From CAWFQB01 sp965277875 (GTDB taxonomy: Bacteria > Armatimonadota > Chthonomonadetes > Chthonomonadales > Chthonomonadaceae): a stretch of DNA of 64,000 bases. The notes below the pieces were generated by a model. It was given only the letters and a program-made list of their open reading frames with translations. It was not told where the DNA came from and made no database searches. The stretch lies in NCBI GenBank assembly GCA_965277875.1, contig CBDIDV010000002.1:4464001-4528000 (forward strand), written 5' to 3'. Shown one piece after another: positions 51,245 through 59,387 of the stretch. A program made the position numbers and the translations under genes. Numbering within the stretch: the stretch's first letter is position 1; each line of letters starts with the position of its first letter.

Positions 51245-52603
51245 TTGTACACTGTGGAAGAAAGTTTGAAAAAAATATTGGAGGCCGTAATTGTCGTGTC
51301 TTCAATGCGTGTCGCGCTGCCGGATAGTCTGGGGCATACGCTGGCCGAGGATGTCTACGCCGACGTTCCCCTGCCGCCGTTTACCAATTCCGCCGTAGAT
51401 GGCTATGCGGTGCGGGCGGGCGATGTCACACGCGCAAGTGAGCAAGCGCCCGTAACGCTGACCTGCATCGAGGACATTCCTGCGGGCGCGTGGCCCGCGC
51501 AAACGGTGCGCCGGGGCGAGTGCGCCCGCATCATGACGGGCGCTCCGCTTCCGCCGGGAGCCGACGCGGTCGTGATGGTGGAGGATACGCGGCAAAGCAG
51601 GGAACAGGGAACGGGGAACAGGGAACAGGCGCAGATATTGATTTTGGAGGCGGCGCGGGCGGGGCAGCATGTGCGCGTGGCGGGCGGGGATGCTCAGGTC
51701 GGCGAGCGGATGCTTGCCACAGGGGACGTGATCCGGGCCGCGCAAATAGGGCTGCTGGCGCAGATGGGACGTGACCGGGTACTGGTCACGCGCCCGCCCC
51801 GCGTGGCCGTGATTTCCACGGGCGATGAGGTTGTCGAGATCGCATCCGGCGTGATTCCGCCGCAGGGCAAAATCCGCAACAGCAACAGCTACGCGCTGGA
51901 AGCGCTGGTGCGGGAGGCGGGCGCAATCGTGCATTCGCGCCGGCATATCGGCGACGATCTGGCCGCGACGCAAGCCGCGCTGCGCCGATGCGCGTTTGGC
52001 GATCAATACAGAGGCGATCAATACAGAGAAGAAGACAGTAGACAGAAGACGGAAGACGGAAGACGGAAGACGGAAGACACAGGGCCGGGTGATACCGCGC
52101 CGGATGACGGCAGTGCGGACGTGATCGTTACGGCGGGGGGAGTGTCGGTAGGCGACCGCGATTTTGTCCGGGCCGCGCTGGAAAGCATGGGGACATTGGA
52201 ACTGTGGCGCGTGGCAATGAAGCCGGGCAAGCCGGTCGCATTCGGGCGTATCGGGCGCGCGCTGTTTTTCGGACTGCCGGGCAACCCGGTCAGCGCCCAT
52301 GTCACGTTCGAGTTGTTTGTGCGGCCCGCGCTCAAGAAGATGGCGGGCGTCAGGGACGAGGAACCAGGCCGTCGCTATGTCACGGCCGCGCTGCTGGCCG
52401 ACGTGCCGCACGTTCCGCCCCGGCGCGAGTATGTCCGCGCCCGGACGGAGTGGCAAAACGGGCGTTTCGTCGCGCTGCCGCTGGGCGGTCAGAGTTCGGC
52501 GAACATGGCGACCCTGGCCTGCGCCAATTCGCTGCTTGTCGTGCCGGAGCAGTCCGAGGGGGTGAAAGCAGGCGAAATCCTGCCTGTTCTGCTGCTGGAT
52601 TGA
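51245..52603 (+). CDS. moeA: Molybdopterin molybdotransferase
   Basis: A 452-residue MoeA, which inserts molybdate into adenylylated molybdopterin. Family blocks are LGHTLAEDVYADVPLPPFTNSAVDGYAV, GECARIMTGAPLPPGADAVVMVED, STGDEVVE, NSNSYALEALVREAGA, DVIVTAGGVSVGDRDF, MKPGKPVAFG and FGLPGNPVSA. The protein is longer than usual because two in-frame period-7 repeat tracts add hydrophilic loops (about residues 117-131 and 250-285). The start is TTG 51245 with AAAAAGGA upstream. No other molybdopterin genes are adjacent. Confidence 0.93.
   Translation: MYTVEESLKKILEAVIVVSSMRVALPDSLGHTLAEDVYADVPLPPFTNSAVDGYAVRAGDVTRASEQAPVTLTCIEDIPAGAWPAQTVRRGECARIMTGAPLPPGADAVVMVEDTRQSREQGTGNREQAQILILEAARAGQHVRVAGGDAQVGERMLATGDVIRAAQIGLLAQMGRDRVLVTRPPRVAVISTGDEVVEIASGVIPPQGKIRNSNSYALEALVREAGAIVHSRRHIGDDLAATQAALRRCAFGDQYRGDQYREEDSRQKTEDGRRKTEDTGPGDTAPDDGSADVIVTAGGVSVGDRDFVRAALESMGTLELWRVAMKPGKPVAFGRIGRALFFGLPGNPVSAHVTFELFVRPALKKMAGVRDEEPGRRYVTAALLADVPHVPPRREYVRARTEWQNGRFVALPLGGQSSANMATLACANSLLVVPEQSEGVKAGEILPVLLLD
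51596..51641. repeat. Period-7 tract inside moeA (first)
   Basis: Four to five copies of a 7-base unit (AGGGAAC, AGGGAAC, GGGGAAC, AGGGAAC) sit in frame and encode SREQGTGNREQ, between the conserved VVMVEDT and QILILEAA segments. The reading frame is kept. Confidence 0.85.
52006..52081. repeat. Period-7 tract and 15-base duplication inside moeA (second)
   Basis: A tandem GGCGATCAATACAGA (twice) is followed by five or more ACGGAAG-type 7-base units, encoding GDQYRGDQYREEDSRQKTED and on. It lies between the conserved helix after NSNSYALE and DVIVTAGGVS, and the frame is kept. Confidence 0.85.
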
Positions 52604-52725
52604 AACATTGACAATGAGGACAACAATGAGGACTGTACCCCGTGGCAGTCGGCGATAGTTTACAGTTCGGATAGTGCAAAACTCTTTGAACCGGGTATAC
52701 GAAAAAGTTTCAGGATGTTTGGTAC

Positions 52726-52754
52726 TTGACGCAACGCGCTATTTGCGGTACGCT
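52726..52754 (+). promoter_or_regulatory. Probable sigma-70 promoter of the RHH/PIN operon
   Basis: TTGACG at 52726-52731 and TACGCT at 52749-52754 are separated by 17 bases. The antitoxin ATG is at 52813 with AGGAGG upstream. Confidence 0.6.
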
Positions 52755-52812
52755 GACGTAAATGTATGTCACCAGGGATGATAAAAAATGGAAAAACACA
52801 CAGGAGGCAAAG

Positions 52813-53082
52813 ATGACGATCATGGTGGACTTGCCGGCGCAGGTGGAAGCGCGTGTACAGGCGGAGGCGGTTCGGCAGCAGAAAAGCGTCGCCGCAGTGG
52901 TGGCTGACCTGGTAAGTCGGGCGCTGCCCGACGAGGAAGAGACAGGCAGGCGAGAACGCGCTCTGGCTTTGCTTCGCTCCGTGGGGGACATTGGGAGCGT
53001 GGAAGAGCAGCAGGAAACATTCACGTATTTGCAAACGGCTGTTGATGAAGACCGGCTCTCCGACCGAAAGTGTTTCGCATGA
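52813..53082 (+). CDS. Antitoxin of a PIN-type toxin pair (RHH-like)
   Basis: 89 residues from ATG 52813 with AGGAGG 6 bases upstream. The start TIMVDLPAQVEARVQAEAVRQQKSVAAVVADLVSRALP has the strand-helix-helix pattern of ribbon-helix-helix antitoxins. The C-terminal acidic half would cover the toxin. The stop overlaps the toxin start (ATGA). Confidence 0.8.
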   Translation: MTIMVDLPAQVEARVQAEAVRQQKSVAAVVADLVSRALPDEEETGRRERALALLRSVGDIGSVEEQQETFTYLQTAVDEDRLSDRKCFA

Positions 53083-53552
53083 GCATCCTGAATACCATCC
53101 TGGACACTATTGTGGTACTGGATACAGGGCCACTAGGTGTCGTTTCCAACCCGAAAGCTACGCCGGATAATGATGCCTGCCGGGAATGGCTGAATGGCCT
53201 GATCGCGCAAGGCAGGCGCGTCGTCGTTCCCGAAGTAGTGGATTACGAGGTACGCCGTGAACTGCTGCGCGCCAATAAGACGGCGGGCATTTTGCGCCTC
53301 GACCGGGTGAAAGCGGCGCTGGCATACGTTCCGCTGACGACGCCCGCCATGCTGCTCGCCGCTGACCTGTGGGCGCAGGCGAGACGGCACGGCCAGCCTA
53401 CCGCTGATGTTCACGCCCTGGACGGCGATGTGATTTTGTGCGCTCAAGCGCTTACGCTGGGCGTTCCCGCCTCACATATCGTGGTTGCCACTGTCAATGT
53501 AGGCCACCTGGCCCGCTTTCTCCCCGCTAAACGCTGGCAGGACATTCCCTGA
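53079..53552 (+). CDS. PIN-domain toxin-like protein
   Basis: 157 residues from ATG 53079. PIN acidic residues are visible in VVLDTGPLGVV (first Asp), VVVPEVVDYEVRREL (Glu) and ALDGDVILCAQAL (Asp pair); VATVNVGHLARF stands where the last Asp/Asn usually lies. PIN toxins are Mg-dependent ribonucleases; this one has the VapC-like, STBD-type layout common in cyanobacteria. It is translationally coupled to the antitoxin. Confidence 0.85.
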   Translation: MSILNTILDTIVVLDTGPLGVVSNPKATPDNDACREWLNGLIAQGRRVVVPEVVDYEVRRELLRANKTAGILRLDRVKAALAYVPLTTPAMLLAADLWAQARRHGQPTADVHALDGDVILCAQALTLGVPASHIVVATVNVGHLARFLPAKRWQDIP

Positions 53553-53565
53553 CCGATTTAACCCG

Positions 53566-53796
53566 CTAGGACTTGCCGCCGCGTACTATGGCGACGCCCT
53601 GCGCCGCAAGCTGCGCCCAGGTGCTGTGGACGCGTATGTAGCAGGCGACGCGCCCGTCAAGGCTGGCCGGCAGCGCGCCCTCCGCGTCCATCCGGATTTC
53701 GCGGCCCCCGCCGACCTGCCGGTAGGTTCCGGCAAGCACCCGCTCGCCGGCCAGGTACACATCGTTCGCGCTCTCGTCCGCTCTGGTCTGCCACAT
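53566..53796 (-). CDS. Small hypothetical protein
   Basis: A 76-residue protein (MWQTRADESANDVYLAGERV ... GGGREIRMDAEGALPASLDGRVACYIRVHSTWAQLAAQG). On the minus strand CGAGGAGC lies 9-10 bases before the ATG, which supports translation. It looks like a small beta-rich domain; no family recognised. It converges with the PIN toxin gene, with 13 bases between them. Confidence 0.6.
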   Translation of the reverse strand: MWQTRADESANDVYLAGERVLAGTYRQVGGGREIRMDAEGALPASLDGRVACYIRVHSTWAQLAAQGVAIVRGGKS

Positions 53797-53846
53797 TTTC
53801 GTCTGCTCCTCGCGCCTGCAAAATCCATGTCGGAATCAATCTTGCG

Positions 53847-53894
53847 ATAAATATCGCAATAAGCATCGCAATAAATATCGCAATAAATATCGCC
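53847..53894. repeat. 12-nt tandem repeat, four copies
   Basis: ATAAATATCGCA repeats four times with two substitutions (one unit ATAAGCATCGCA, the last ending in C). It lies about 50 bases upstream of the small minus-strand gene, in its probable promoter region. No gene is supported between 53797 and 54181. Confidence 0.85.
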
Positions 53895-54181
53895 TGAAAG
53901 AGTCGTCCTTCCGCTGCCGCCGCCCCCGGCGGCACTCCGACTTCCGTACAATTATCGGCGCAGGCGGGCGAACGCAGGAGGGCAAAAACAGACGAGGGCA
54001 AGCGAAAACACGCAGCTTTGCGAATAAACTTTGCTGTTCACCGAAAAGACCGCCTGAGACGACACAATGCCCCCCGCAAATGCGCGCGATCCTTTCGGAA
54101 ACGCGCACAGATGCAGAGGGCGTTGTGTGAAACGCAGGAAGCCGGTCGGCAGTCACAGCGACTGCGAGCGGCAGACCCTGA

Positions 54182-54880
54182 CTACTTGCGGCGGCGGCGG
54201 GTGAGGAAGCCCGCGCCCGTCAGTCCCATGCCCACCATCATCGCGACCGCGCCCGGTTCGGGAACCGCGACCGCCTGAACGCGCAGGCCGAACGCGCCGT
54301 CCGTGAGCGACGTGCCGCCCACGGTAGCCGGGGCGCTGGGCGGCGTGAAGCTGAAGCCGGTGAACGTGTAGGTCGTCGTGCCGATGGTGAACGGGCCGGG
54401 CAGGGTGGCCGCAGCGCTGTCGCCGCCGTTGCTGCCAACGTTGAACGAGTTGGTGAGCGTGACCGGGACAAGCACCGTCCTGCTCAAGCCGCTGTTGACA
54501 TCGAAGATGGTGACGCCGAAGTTGTAGTTGATGACTGAGTTGTTGAGAACGGTGTTCTGGCCGCTGGCCTCGCGCAGACCGTTGCCCGCAACGCTCAGGC
54601 GGATGAACGCGCCCGCGCCGCTGCCGTCGCGAACCGCCGCGTCCGTCGTGCCGGAACTGTTGAGCTGGTAGGTTTCCAGGGAGCCGTTGGTCGGGTAGGT
54701 CACCTGGGCGACGTTGGGCGCGGTAGCGACCGTGACCCCGCCGTTGCCGGACACGGTGTTGACATAGGCCAGACTGATGTTGCTGTCAATGAAGTTGACC
54801 TGCGCCTGGCTCGCGACCGAGGCTCCGAGTGTCAGGGCGGCGGCGAACGCCGGAACCATCATTTTGTTAAACAAGTTCAT
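54182..54880 (-). CDS. PEP-CTERM surface protein, copy 1
   Basis: About 232 residues from the ATG at 54880 (AAAGGA upstream; a TTG at 54910 would extend it). A signal peptide (MMVPAFAAALTLGASVASQAQ) precedes a ~170-residue beta-rich domain and the sorting signal VPEPGAVAMMVGMGLTGAGFLTRRRRK. PEP-CTERM proteins are cut and anchored or released by exosortase; no exosortase gene is in the window. A near-identical copy lies at 56720. A sigma-54-type promoter lies about 470 bases upstream. Confidence 0.92.
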   Translation of the reverse strand: MNLFNKMMVPAFAAALTLGASVASQAQVNFIDSNISLAYVNTVSGNGGVTVATAPNVAQVTYPTNGSLETYQLNSSGTTDAAVRDGSGAGAFIRLSVAGNGLREASGQNTVLNNSVINYNFGVTIFDVNSGLSRTVLVPVTLTNSFNVGSNGGDSAAATLPGPFTIGTTTYTFTGFSFTPPSAPATVGGTSLTDGAFGLRVQAVAVPEPGAVAMMVGMGLTGAGFLTRRRRK

Positions 54881-55000
54881 GTTAGAAAAGAATCCTTTCG
54901 TCTGTTCCAATACTAGCCGGTCTCAAAGCCGGTTACATCATGATAAACATTCCTGCCGGACGGTCAGGATTTGCTAGCCGAAACGTTGGCTCAAAAGCCT
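54881..55000 (-). promoter_or_regulatory. Conserved leader of PEP-CTERM copy 1
   Basis: The ~110 bases before the ATG closely match those before copy 2 (57413-57530). They include CCTGACCGTCCGGCAGG, GTTTATCAYGATGTAA and a CCGGC...CCGGC stem that reads TCGGC...GCCGA in copy 2. The shared block suggests an RNA element or translation control. Confidence 0.6.
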
Positions 55001-55348
55001 AACGTATCGCGTGGAGAGGAGCCGGGCGGGATCTGCGGTTCAAATTTCTTGCGATTTGCGGCGGCGCGTCATCGGAAAAATTTGAACTGCTGTGACGCCA
55101 CGATTGGGACGGAAATGACAGTCGGCTTGTTCCTCGATTTTCAAAGCTATATTTCTTAGCGCTGAATGAGAAACGTTTCGCAGGGCCAGGTATCCGCAGG
55201 GCGCGTGGAGCGGCCACGTAAGGTCATCGGCCGCGCCGGGTGCAAAGATACTTCACCCTGCTTCTGACAACCGCTGTCTACTTATACACTGTCCTGACAT
55301 ATAATGTCAGGGTTATCCGTCTCGGCACATCGCACTACTCTATCATAA

Positions 55349-55364
55349 TGCAATTTTCATGCCA
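55349..55364 (-). promoter_or_regulatory. Sigma-54-type promoter upstream of PEP-CTERM copy 1
   Basis: On the minus strand TGGCAT-N5-TTGCA fits the -24/-12 pattern, with one change (T for C) at the end of the -24 box. The flanking ~45 bases match those of the copy-2 promoter at 57726. The region 55000-55440 holds no gene I can support. Confidence 0.65.
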
Positions 55365-55589
55365 CATAGACGTTTTATTTGCACAATGGAGAATATTTTT
55401 GAAAAAACTGCTAAAAATATCTGAAATGCCGCGAACATAGCCTTATGCGGCGCTCTCATACGCCGGTTTCTTAAAGGTTACACAGGCACTACGACATTTG
55501 CTACGACATTTCGACAAATCCCGCTCGGCGAACCGCCCGTGCCGGGAACCTTGCCACGCGAACAATCGTGCTAGGGAAGATGTATAAAT

Positions 55590-55680
55590 AGGACTTTCGC
55601 TTTGATCGTTCGCTTCGAGATAGGCAAACTTCCATAACGGCGACATTCCGCCGAATTTCCTATCTCGAAGCGAAAGTCCT
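55590..55680. repeat. Inverted repeat with internal duplication
   Basis: The right arm (CCTATCTCGAAGCGAAAGTC, 55659-55678) pairs with a left arm in which the same sequence is split by a 13-base insert (TGATCGTTCGCTT). About 37 bases lie between the arms. It is close to the probable activator-binding region of the sigma-54 promoter and upstream of the methyltransferase gene. Confidence 0.75.
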
Positions 55681-55812
55681 AATAAAAACGCGCGGGAATG
55701 CCATCCATGTTTCCTCTCGCATCCTGTGTGAAATATACACCCTAAAATATGTGCAGTGGTCTGGCGTGTAGAAACACGAGATGCAGAAGCCTGAGAAAAG
55801 GAAAACGCTTCA

Positions 55813-56574
55813 TTGCCTGTTTCGTTTGATTTTGGATGGGACACGCCGCCGCGCAGAGATGTGCCGGAACTGATTGACGACGACACGCAGCCGTATGCCG
55901 ACTTTCGCGCCAGCATGAGCGATGTGCGGCGCGTCAATCGCTTTCTGGGCGGCACGTCTGTCGTTACGCGGCAGGCGCGCGTGTGGCTCCGGGCCGCGCA
56001 GTCTCGGCAGACCTCCGGTACGCCCGCCATTCCCCTGCGCTTTCTCGACGTGGCGACCGGGTCGGGCGACATACCCGCCGCGCTGCTCCAAACCGCGCGG
56101 CGCATGGGCGTACCGGTCGAGATCGCGGGCCTGGATTTCAGCCCGCCTATCCTGCGCTACGCCCGCGAAGAGGTGGGTGACCTGGACGGCATCCGCCTTG
56201 TGCGCGCAAATGCGTTTCGCCTGCCTTTTGCGGACAACAGTTTCGATTACGCGCTCTGCTCGCTCGCCTTTCACCACTGGGGCATGGAGGGCAGCATCAA
56301 CGCCCTGCGCGAGATGGAGCGCGTGACCCGGCGCGGCTGGCTGGTCAACGACCTGCGCCGCGCCCGGTCCGCCTGGCATCTGATACGCCTGGTGATGGCC
56401 TTTACAAAGGTCAACCGCCTGACCCGCCACGATGCGCCCGCAAGCGTGCTGCGCGCGTATTCGCTGCCCGAATACGCCGCCATGCCCCAGGCGCTGGGCC
56501 TCGAACCGGGCCGCGACGTACAGATAAAACGCAGTCTGTTCTACCGCGTGGCCCTGATACGCGACAAGCGTTGA
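55813..56574 (+). CDS. SAM-dependent methyltransferase
   Basis: A 253-residue class I methyltransferase. SAM-binding motif I is FLDVATGSGDIPAALL, followed by VEIAGLDFSPPILRYAREEV, RLVRANAFRLPFADNSFDYALCSLAFHHW and the C-terminal IKRSLFYRVALIRDKR. It resembles the enzymes that often sit next to FAD-dependent oxidoreductases and type III polyketide synthases; the oxidoreductase at 58131 fits, but a PEP-CTERM copy now lies between and no PKS is in the window. The substrate is unknown. Confidence 0.87.
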   Translation: MPVSFDFGWDTPPRRDVPELIDDDTQPYADFRASMSDVRRVNRFLGGTSVVTRQARVWLRAAQSRQTSGTPAIPLRFLDVATGSGDIPAALLQTARRMGVPVEIAGLDFSPPILRYAREEVGDLDGIRLVRANAFRLPFADNSFDYALCSLAFHHWGMEGSINALREMERVTRRGWLVNDLRRARSAWHLIRLVMAFTKVNRLTRHDAPASVLRAYSLPEYAAMPQALGLEPGRDVQIKRSLFYRVALIRDKR

Positions 56575-56628
56575 GCATAAAGGATTGAAAGCAAGGATCG
56601 AAGTGGGGAAACAGGCAGTAGCAGACGG

Positions 56629-56682
56629 TAAAAAAGGTTCGTCAACAGTTCCATTTTTTGTAAATGAAATCGTTGACGAACC
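56629..56682 (-). terminator. Rho-independent terminator of PEP-CTERM copy 2
   Basis: On the minus strand GGTTCGTCAAC and GTTGACGAACC pair perfectly over 11 bp and are followed by TTTTTTA. It lies about 40 bases after the stop of the gene at 56720. Confidence 0.85.
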
Positions 56683-56719
56683 TGATTGCGCGCGCTGTCG
56701 GAACCGCTCAGGGTTCTGA

Positions 56720-57412
56720 CTACTTGCGGCGGCGGCGGGTGAGGAAGCCCGCGCCCGTGATGCCCATGCCCACCATCATCGCGACCGCGCCCGGTTCGGG
56801 AACCGCGACCGCCTGAACGCGCAGGCCGAACGCGCCGTCCGTGAGCGACGTGCCGCCCACGGTAGCCGGGGCGCTGGGCGGCGTGAAGCTGAAGCCGCTG
56901 AACGTGTAGGTCGTCGTGCCGATGGTGAACGGGCCGGGCAGGGTGGCCGTGGCGCTGTCGCCGCCGTTGCTGCCAACGTTGAACGAGTTGGTGAAGGTGA
57001 ACGGAACCAGTACAATCCTGCTCAAGCTGCTGTTGACATCGAAGATGGTGACGCCGAAGTTGTAGTTGATGACCGAGTTGTTGAAAACGGTATTCTGGGT
57101 GCTGGTCTCGCGCAGGCCGTTGCCCGCAACGCTCAGGCGGATGAACGCACCCGCGCCGGTGCCGTCGCGAACCGCCGCGTCCGACCCGCCTGCGCTGGTG
57201 ATCGTGTAGCTGTCGCCAGTGTTGTACGTCACCACGGTGCTGTTGGCGGTGGACGTGACCACGATACCCACGGGTGAAGGGGGGTTGACGCTGACAAAGT
57301 TCAGGCTGATGTTGGTGTCAATGAAGTTGACCTGCGCCTGGCTCGCGACCGAGGCTCCGAGTGTCAGGGCGGCGGCGAACGCCGGAACCATCATTTTGTT
57401 GAACAAGTTCAT
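56720..57412 (-). CDS. PEP-CTERM surface protein, copy 2
   Basis: About 230 residues from the ATG at 57412. It is nearly identical to copy 1 at the signal peptide and over the C-terminal ~150 residues (RLSVAGNGLRE onward, ending VPEPGAVAMMVGMGITGAGFLTRRRRK). The segment after the signal peptide (FIDTNISLNFVSVNPPSPVG) has diverged. Upstream lie the shared leader and a perfect sigma-54 promoter. The duplication sits between the methyltransferase and oxidoreductase genes. Confidence 0.92.
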   Translation of the reverse strand: MNLFNKMMVPAFAAALTLGASVASQAQVNFIDTNISLNFVSVNPPSPVGIVVTSTANSTVVTYNTGDSYTITSAGGSDAAVRDGTGAGAFIRLSVAGNGLRETSTQNTVFNNSVINYNFGVTIFDVNSSLSRIVLVPFTFTNSFNVGSNGGDSATATLPGPFTIGTTTYTFSGFSFTPPSAPATVGGTSLTDGAFGLRVQAVAVPEPGAVAMMVGMGITGAGFLTRRRRK

Positions 57413-57530
57413 GTTAGAAAAGAATCCTTTCGTCTGTTCCAATACTAGTCGGCCTCGCTGCCGATTACATCGTGTTACATCGTGATAAACGTTCCTGCCG
57501 GACGGTCAGGATTTTCTAGCCGGAACGTCA
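57413..57530 (-). promoter_or_regulatory. Conserved leader of PEP-CTERM copy 2
   Basis: It matches the copy-1 leader block by block, with an extra duplicated CGATGTAACA. The stem TCGGC-agcgag-GCCGA replaces CCGGC...CCGGC of copy 1, a paired change. Confidence 0.6.
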
Positions 57531-57725
57531 GCCCGGAGGCGTGATGCTTTATTGGTGATGAAACGAGCGGGCAGTGCGGTTCAGTTCCGCGATTAGCTGC
57601 GGTGTAAGAATGCGGCGCGGCATTGGGAAACGCTAAACTGCTATAATGGGCAAGCGAGATGCAAATAATTGAAGGCAGACCTCCTTATTTTTGCCGCTCG
57701 GTTTAACACTATACTCTACAATAGT

Positions 57726-57741
57726 GCAATTTTCGTGCCAC
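57726..57741 (-). promoter_or_regulatory. Sigma-54 promoter upstream of PEP-CTERM copy 2
   Basis: On the minus strand TGGCAC-N5-TTGCA is an exact -24/-12 consensus. It lies about 315 bases before the ATG. Further upstream (57936-57970) GGGAACCTTGC and AATCGTGCT match the same blocks near 55547-55572, candidate activator sites. No gene is supported in 57443-58130. Confidence 0.75.
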
Positions 57742-58130
57742 ATTCGCGTTTTATTCGGGATTTTGAAAATAAATAATTGAAGCAAGCATAAACACATAAT
57801 AGCCTGCGAACATTGCTTGAAAATCTGCGTACATTCCGTTTCCAGCGATTCACACAAGGATGAAGCCCGATGCCTTTATCACTGCTTTGAGCCTGATTTT
57901 CGTATCACGCCGGACTGCATGGAACGGCCTGCGCGAAGGGAACCTTGCTCCCAAACCAATCGTGCTTATAATCGTGCTTATAAAAGCGGACGCATCAGAT
58001 ACATATTCGTAACCCTCAGCAAGCCCGACACCTATTCTGTGACCTTCAACAAAAGCAGGCAGATTAAAAGCGCGGCAAGAAAAACATTCTCATCGAAAAT
58101 CGAAGATCAAAAACCGAAAATGACGCGGAC

Positions 58131-59357
58131 GTGATCGTCGTGGGCGGCGGGCCGGGGGGCGCGGTGTGCGCCGCCCTGCTCGCGCAGTCGGGCGTGGCCG
58201 TCACTCTGCTGGATCGGGCCGCTTTCCCCCGTGACAAGGCGTGCGGCGAGTTTCTCACGATGGGCGCGCGGCGGCTGCTCCAGGACATGGGCGTGTGGGA
58301 CAGGCTCGTACAGGCCGGGGCCAGGCCCGTGACGGCGACCGTGCTGGCCGCGCCGGACGGGCGGCGGGTCACGCACGCCCCTCTGGACGGCGGGCCAACG
58401 GGCTATGCCCTGCGCCGCGTCACCCTGGATGCCGCCCTGCTCGCCCATGCCCGCAGCGCAGGCGTAGACGCGCGCGAAAACTTTGCCGTGCGCGACCTGT
58501 GCCGCGATGAGAACGGGCAGGTCGTGGGTGTGCGCGGGCAGGCAAAGGGCGGCGAGATTCAATCCCTGCGCGCCCGCCTGGTTGTGGGGGCCGACGGCGC
58601 GCACTCGCTTGTGGCGCGGCAGTTGGGTCTGGTAAGCGCGATCCCCCGTTTGCAGCGCGTGGCCGTGGTCGCGCACTGGCACGGCGTCACAGGCCGCAAT
58701 GACACGATTGAGATGCGGACGCATGGCCCTCTGGTCTGCGGCATGGGCTTTCCCGGCGGCGAAACAGGCGCGGACGAGAGCGCCTCCGCCCCCTTTACCG
58801 CCAATACCACGTTTGTCATGCCCACGGCTCAGGCGACGCAAATGGCGGGACGCGCGGGCGAATGGATCGAGGAGACGCTGCTCGCCCGCTTTCCCGATCT
58901 GGCGGAGCGGCTGGCGGGCGCGCGGCGCGAAACGCAGATACGGACAGTGGGCTGCTTCGGGCATCGCTGCGCCGCGCCTGTTGCCGACGGCGCGCTGCTT
59001 GTCGGGGATGCGGCCACCTTTATTGACCCCTTCACGGGCGAGGGCGTGTATTTCAGCCTGCGCGGCGCGCAGCTTGCCGCCGAGGCCGCCTATGACGCCC
59101 TCAAGCGCGGCGATACCACGCGGCACGGCCTGCGCGCTTATGCGGGCGCGCGGCGCGAATTGGCCCGCCGCTACCTGCTTATAGATGTCGTACAAGCCGT
59201 GGTTCGTATCCCCGCCCTGCTCAATGTGGCCGCGCGCCGGCTGGAACGCTATCCCGGAGCCACGGATCGCCTGCTGCGCGTCCTGAGCGACACGCGCCCT
59301 GTCGGCGACGCGCTGCATCCCGCCCTGCTTTGGCGGCTCTTCGCGCCCTGTTTCTGA
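58131..59357 (+). CDS. FAD-dependent oxidoreductase (geranylgeranyl reductase/monooxygenase-like)
   Basis: 408 residues. The FAD-binding GxGxxG is VVGGGPGGAVCAALLAQSG; then LLDRAAFPRDKACGEFLTMGA, RLVVGADGAHSLVARQLG and LLVGDAATFIDPFTGEGVYFSLRGA, all typical of the group. The only standard start is GTG 58131, directly at the beta strand. In the same frame ENDADVIVVGGG upstream looks like a native N-terminus but has no ATG, GTG or TTG back to the stop at 58065, so the true 5' end may be altered or use ATT/ATC. Confidence 0.88.
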   Translation: MIVVGGGPGGAVCAALLAQSGVAVTLLDRAAFPRDKACGEFLTMGARRLLQDMGVWDRLVQAGARPVTATVLAAPDGRRVTHAPLDGGPTGYALRRVTLDAALLAHARSAGVDARENFAVRDLCRDENGQVVGVRGQAKGGEIQSLRARLVVGADGAHSLVARQLGLVSAIPRLQRVAVVAHWHGVTGRNDTIEMRTHGPLVCGMGFPGGETGADESASAPFTANTTFVMPTAQATQMAGRAGEWIEETLLARFPDLAERLAGARRETQIRTVGCFGHRCAAPVADGALLVGDAATFIDPFTGEGVYFSLRGAQLAAEAAYDALKRGDTTRHGLRAYAGARRELARRYLLIDVVQAVVRIPALLNVAARRLERYPGATDRLLRVLSDTRPVGDALHPALLWRLFAPCF

Positions 59358-59387
59358 AATACAAACCGCAGAAAAAATGCCGAAAAG

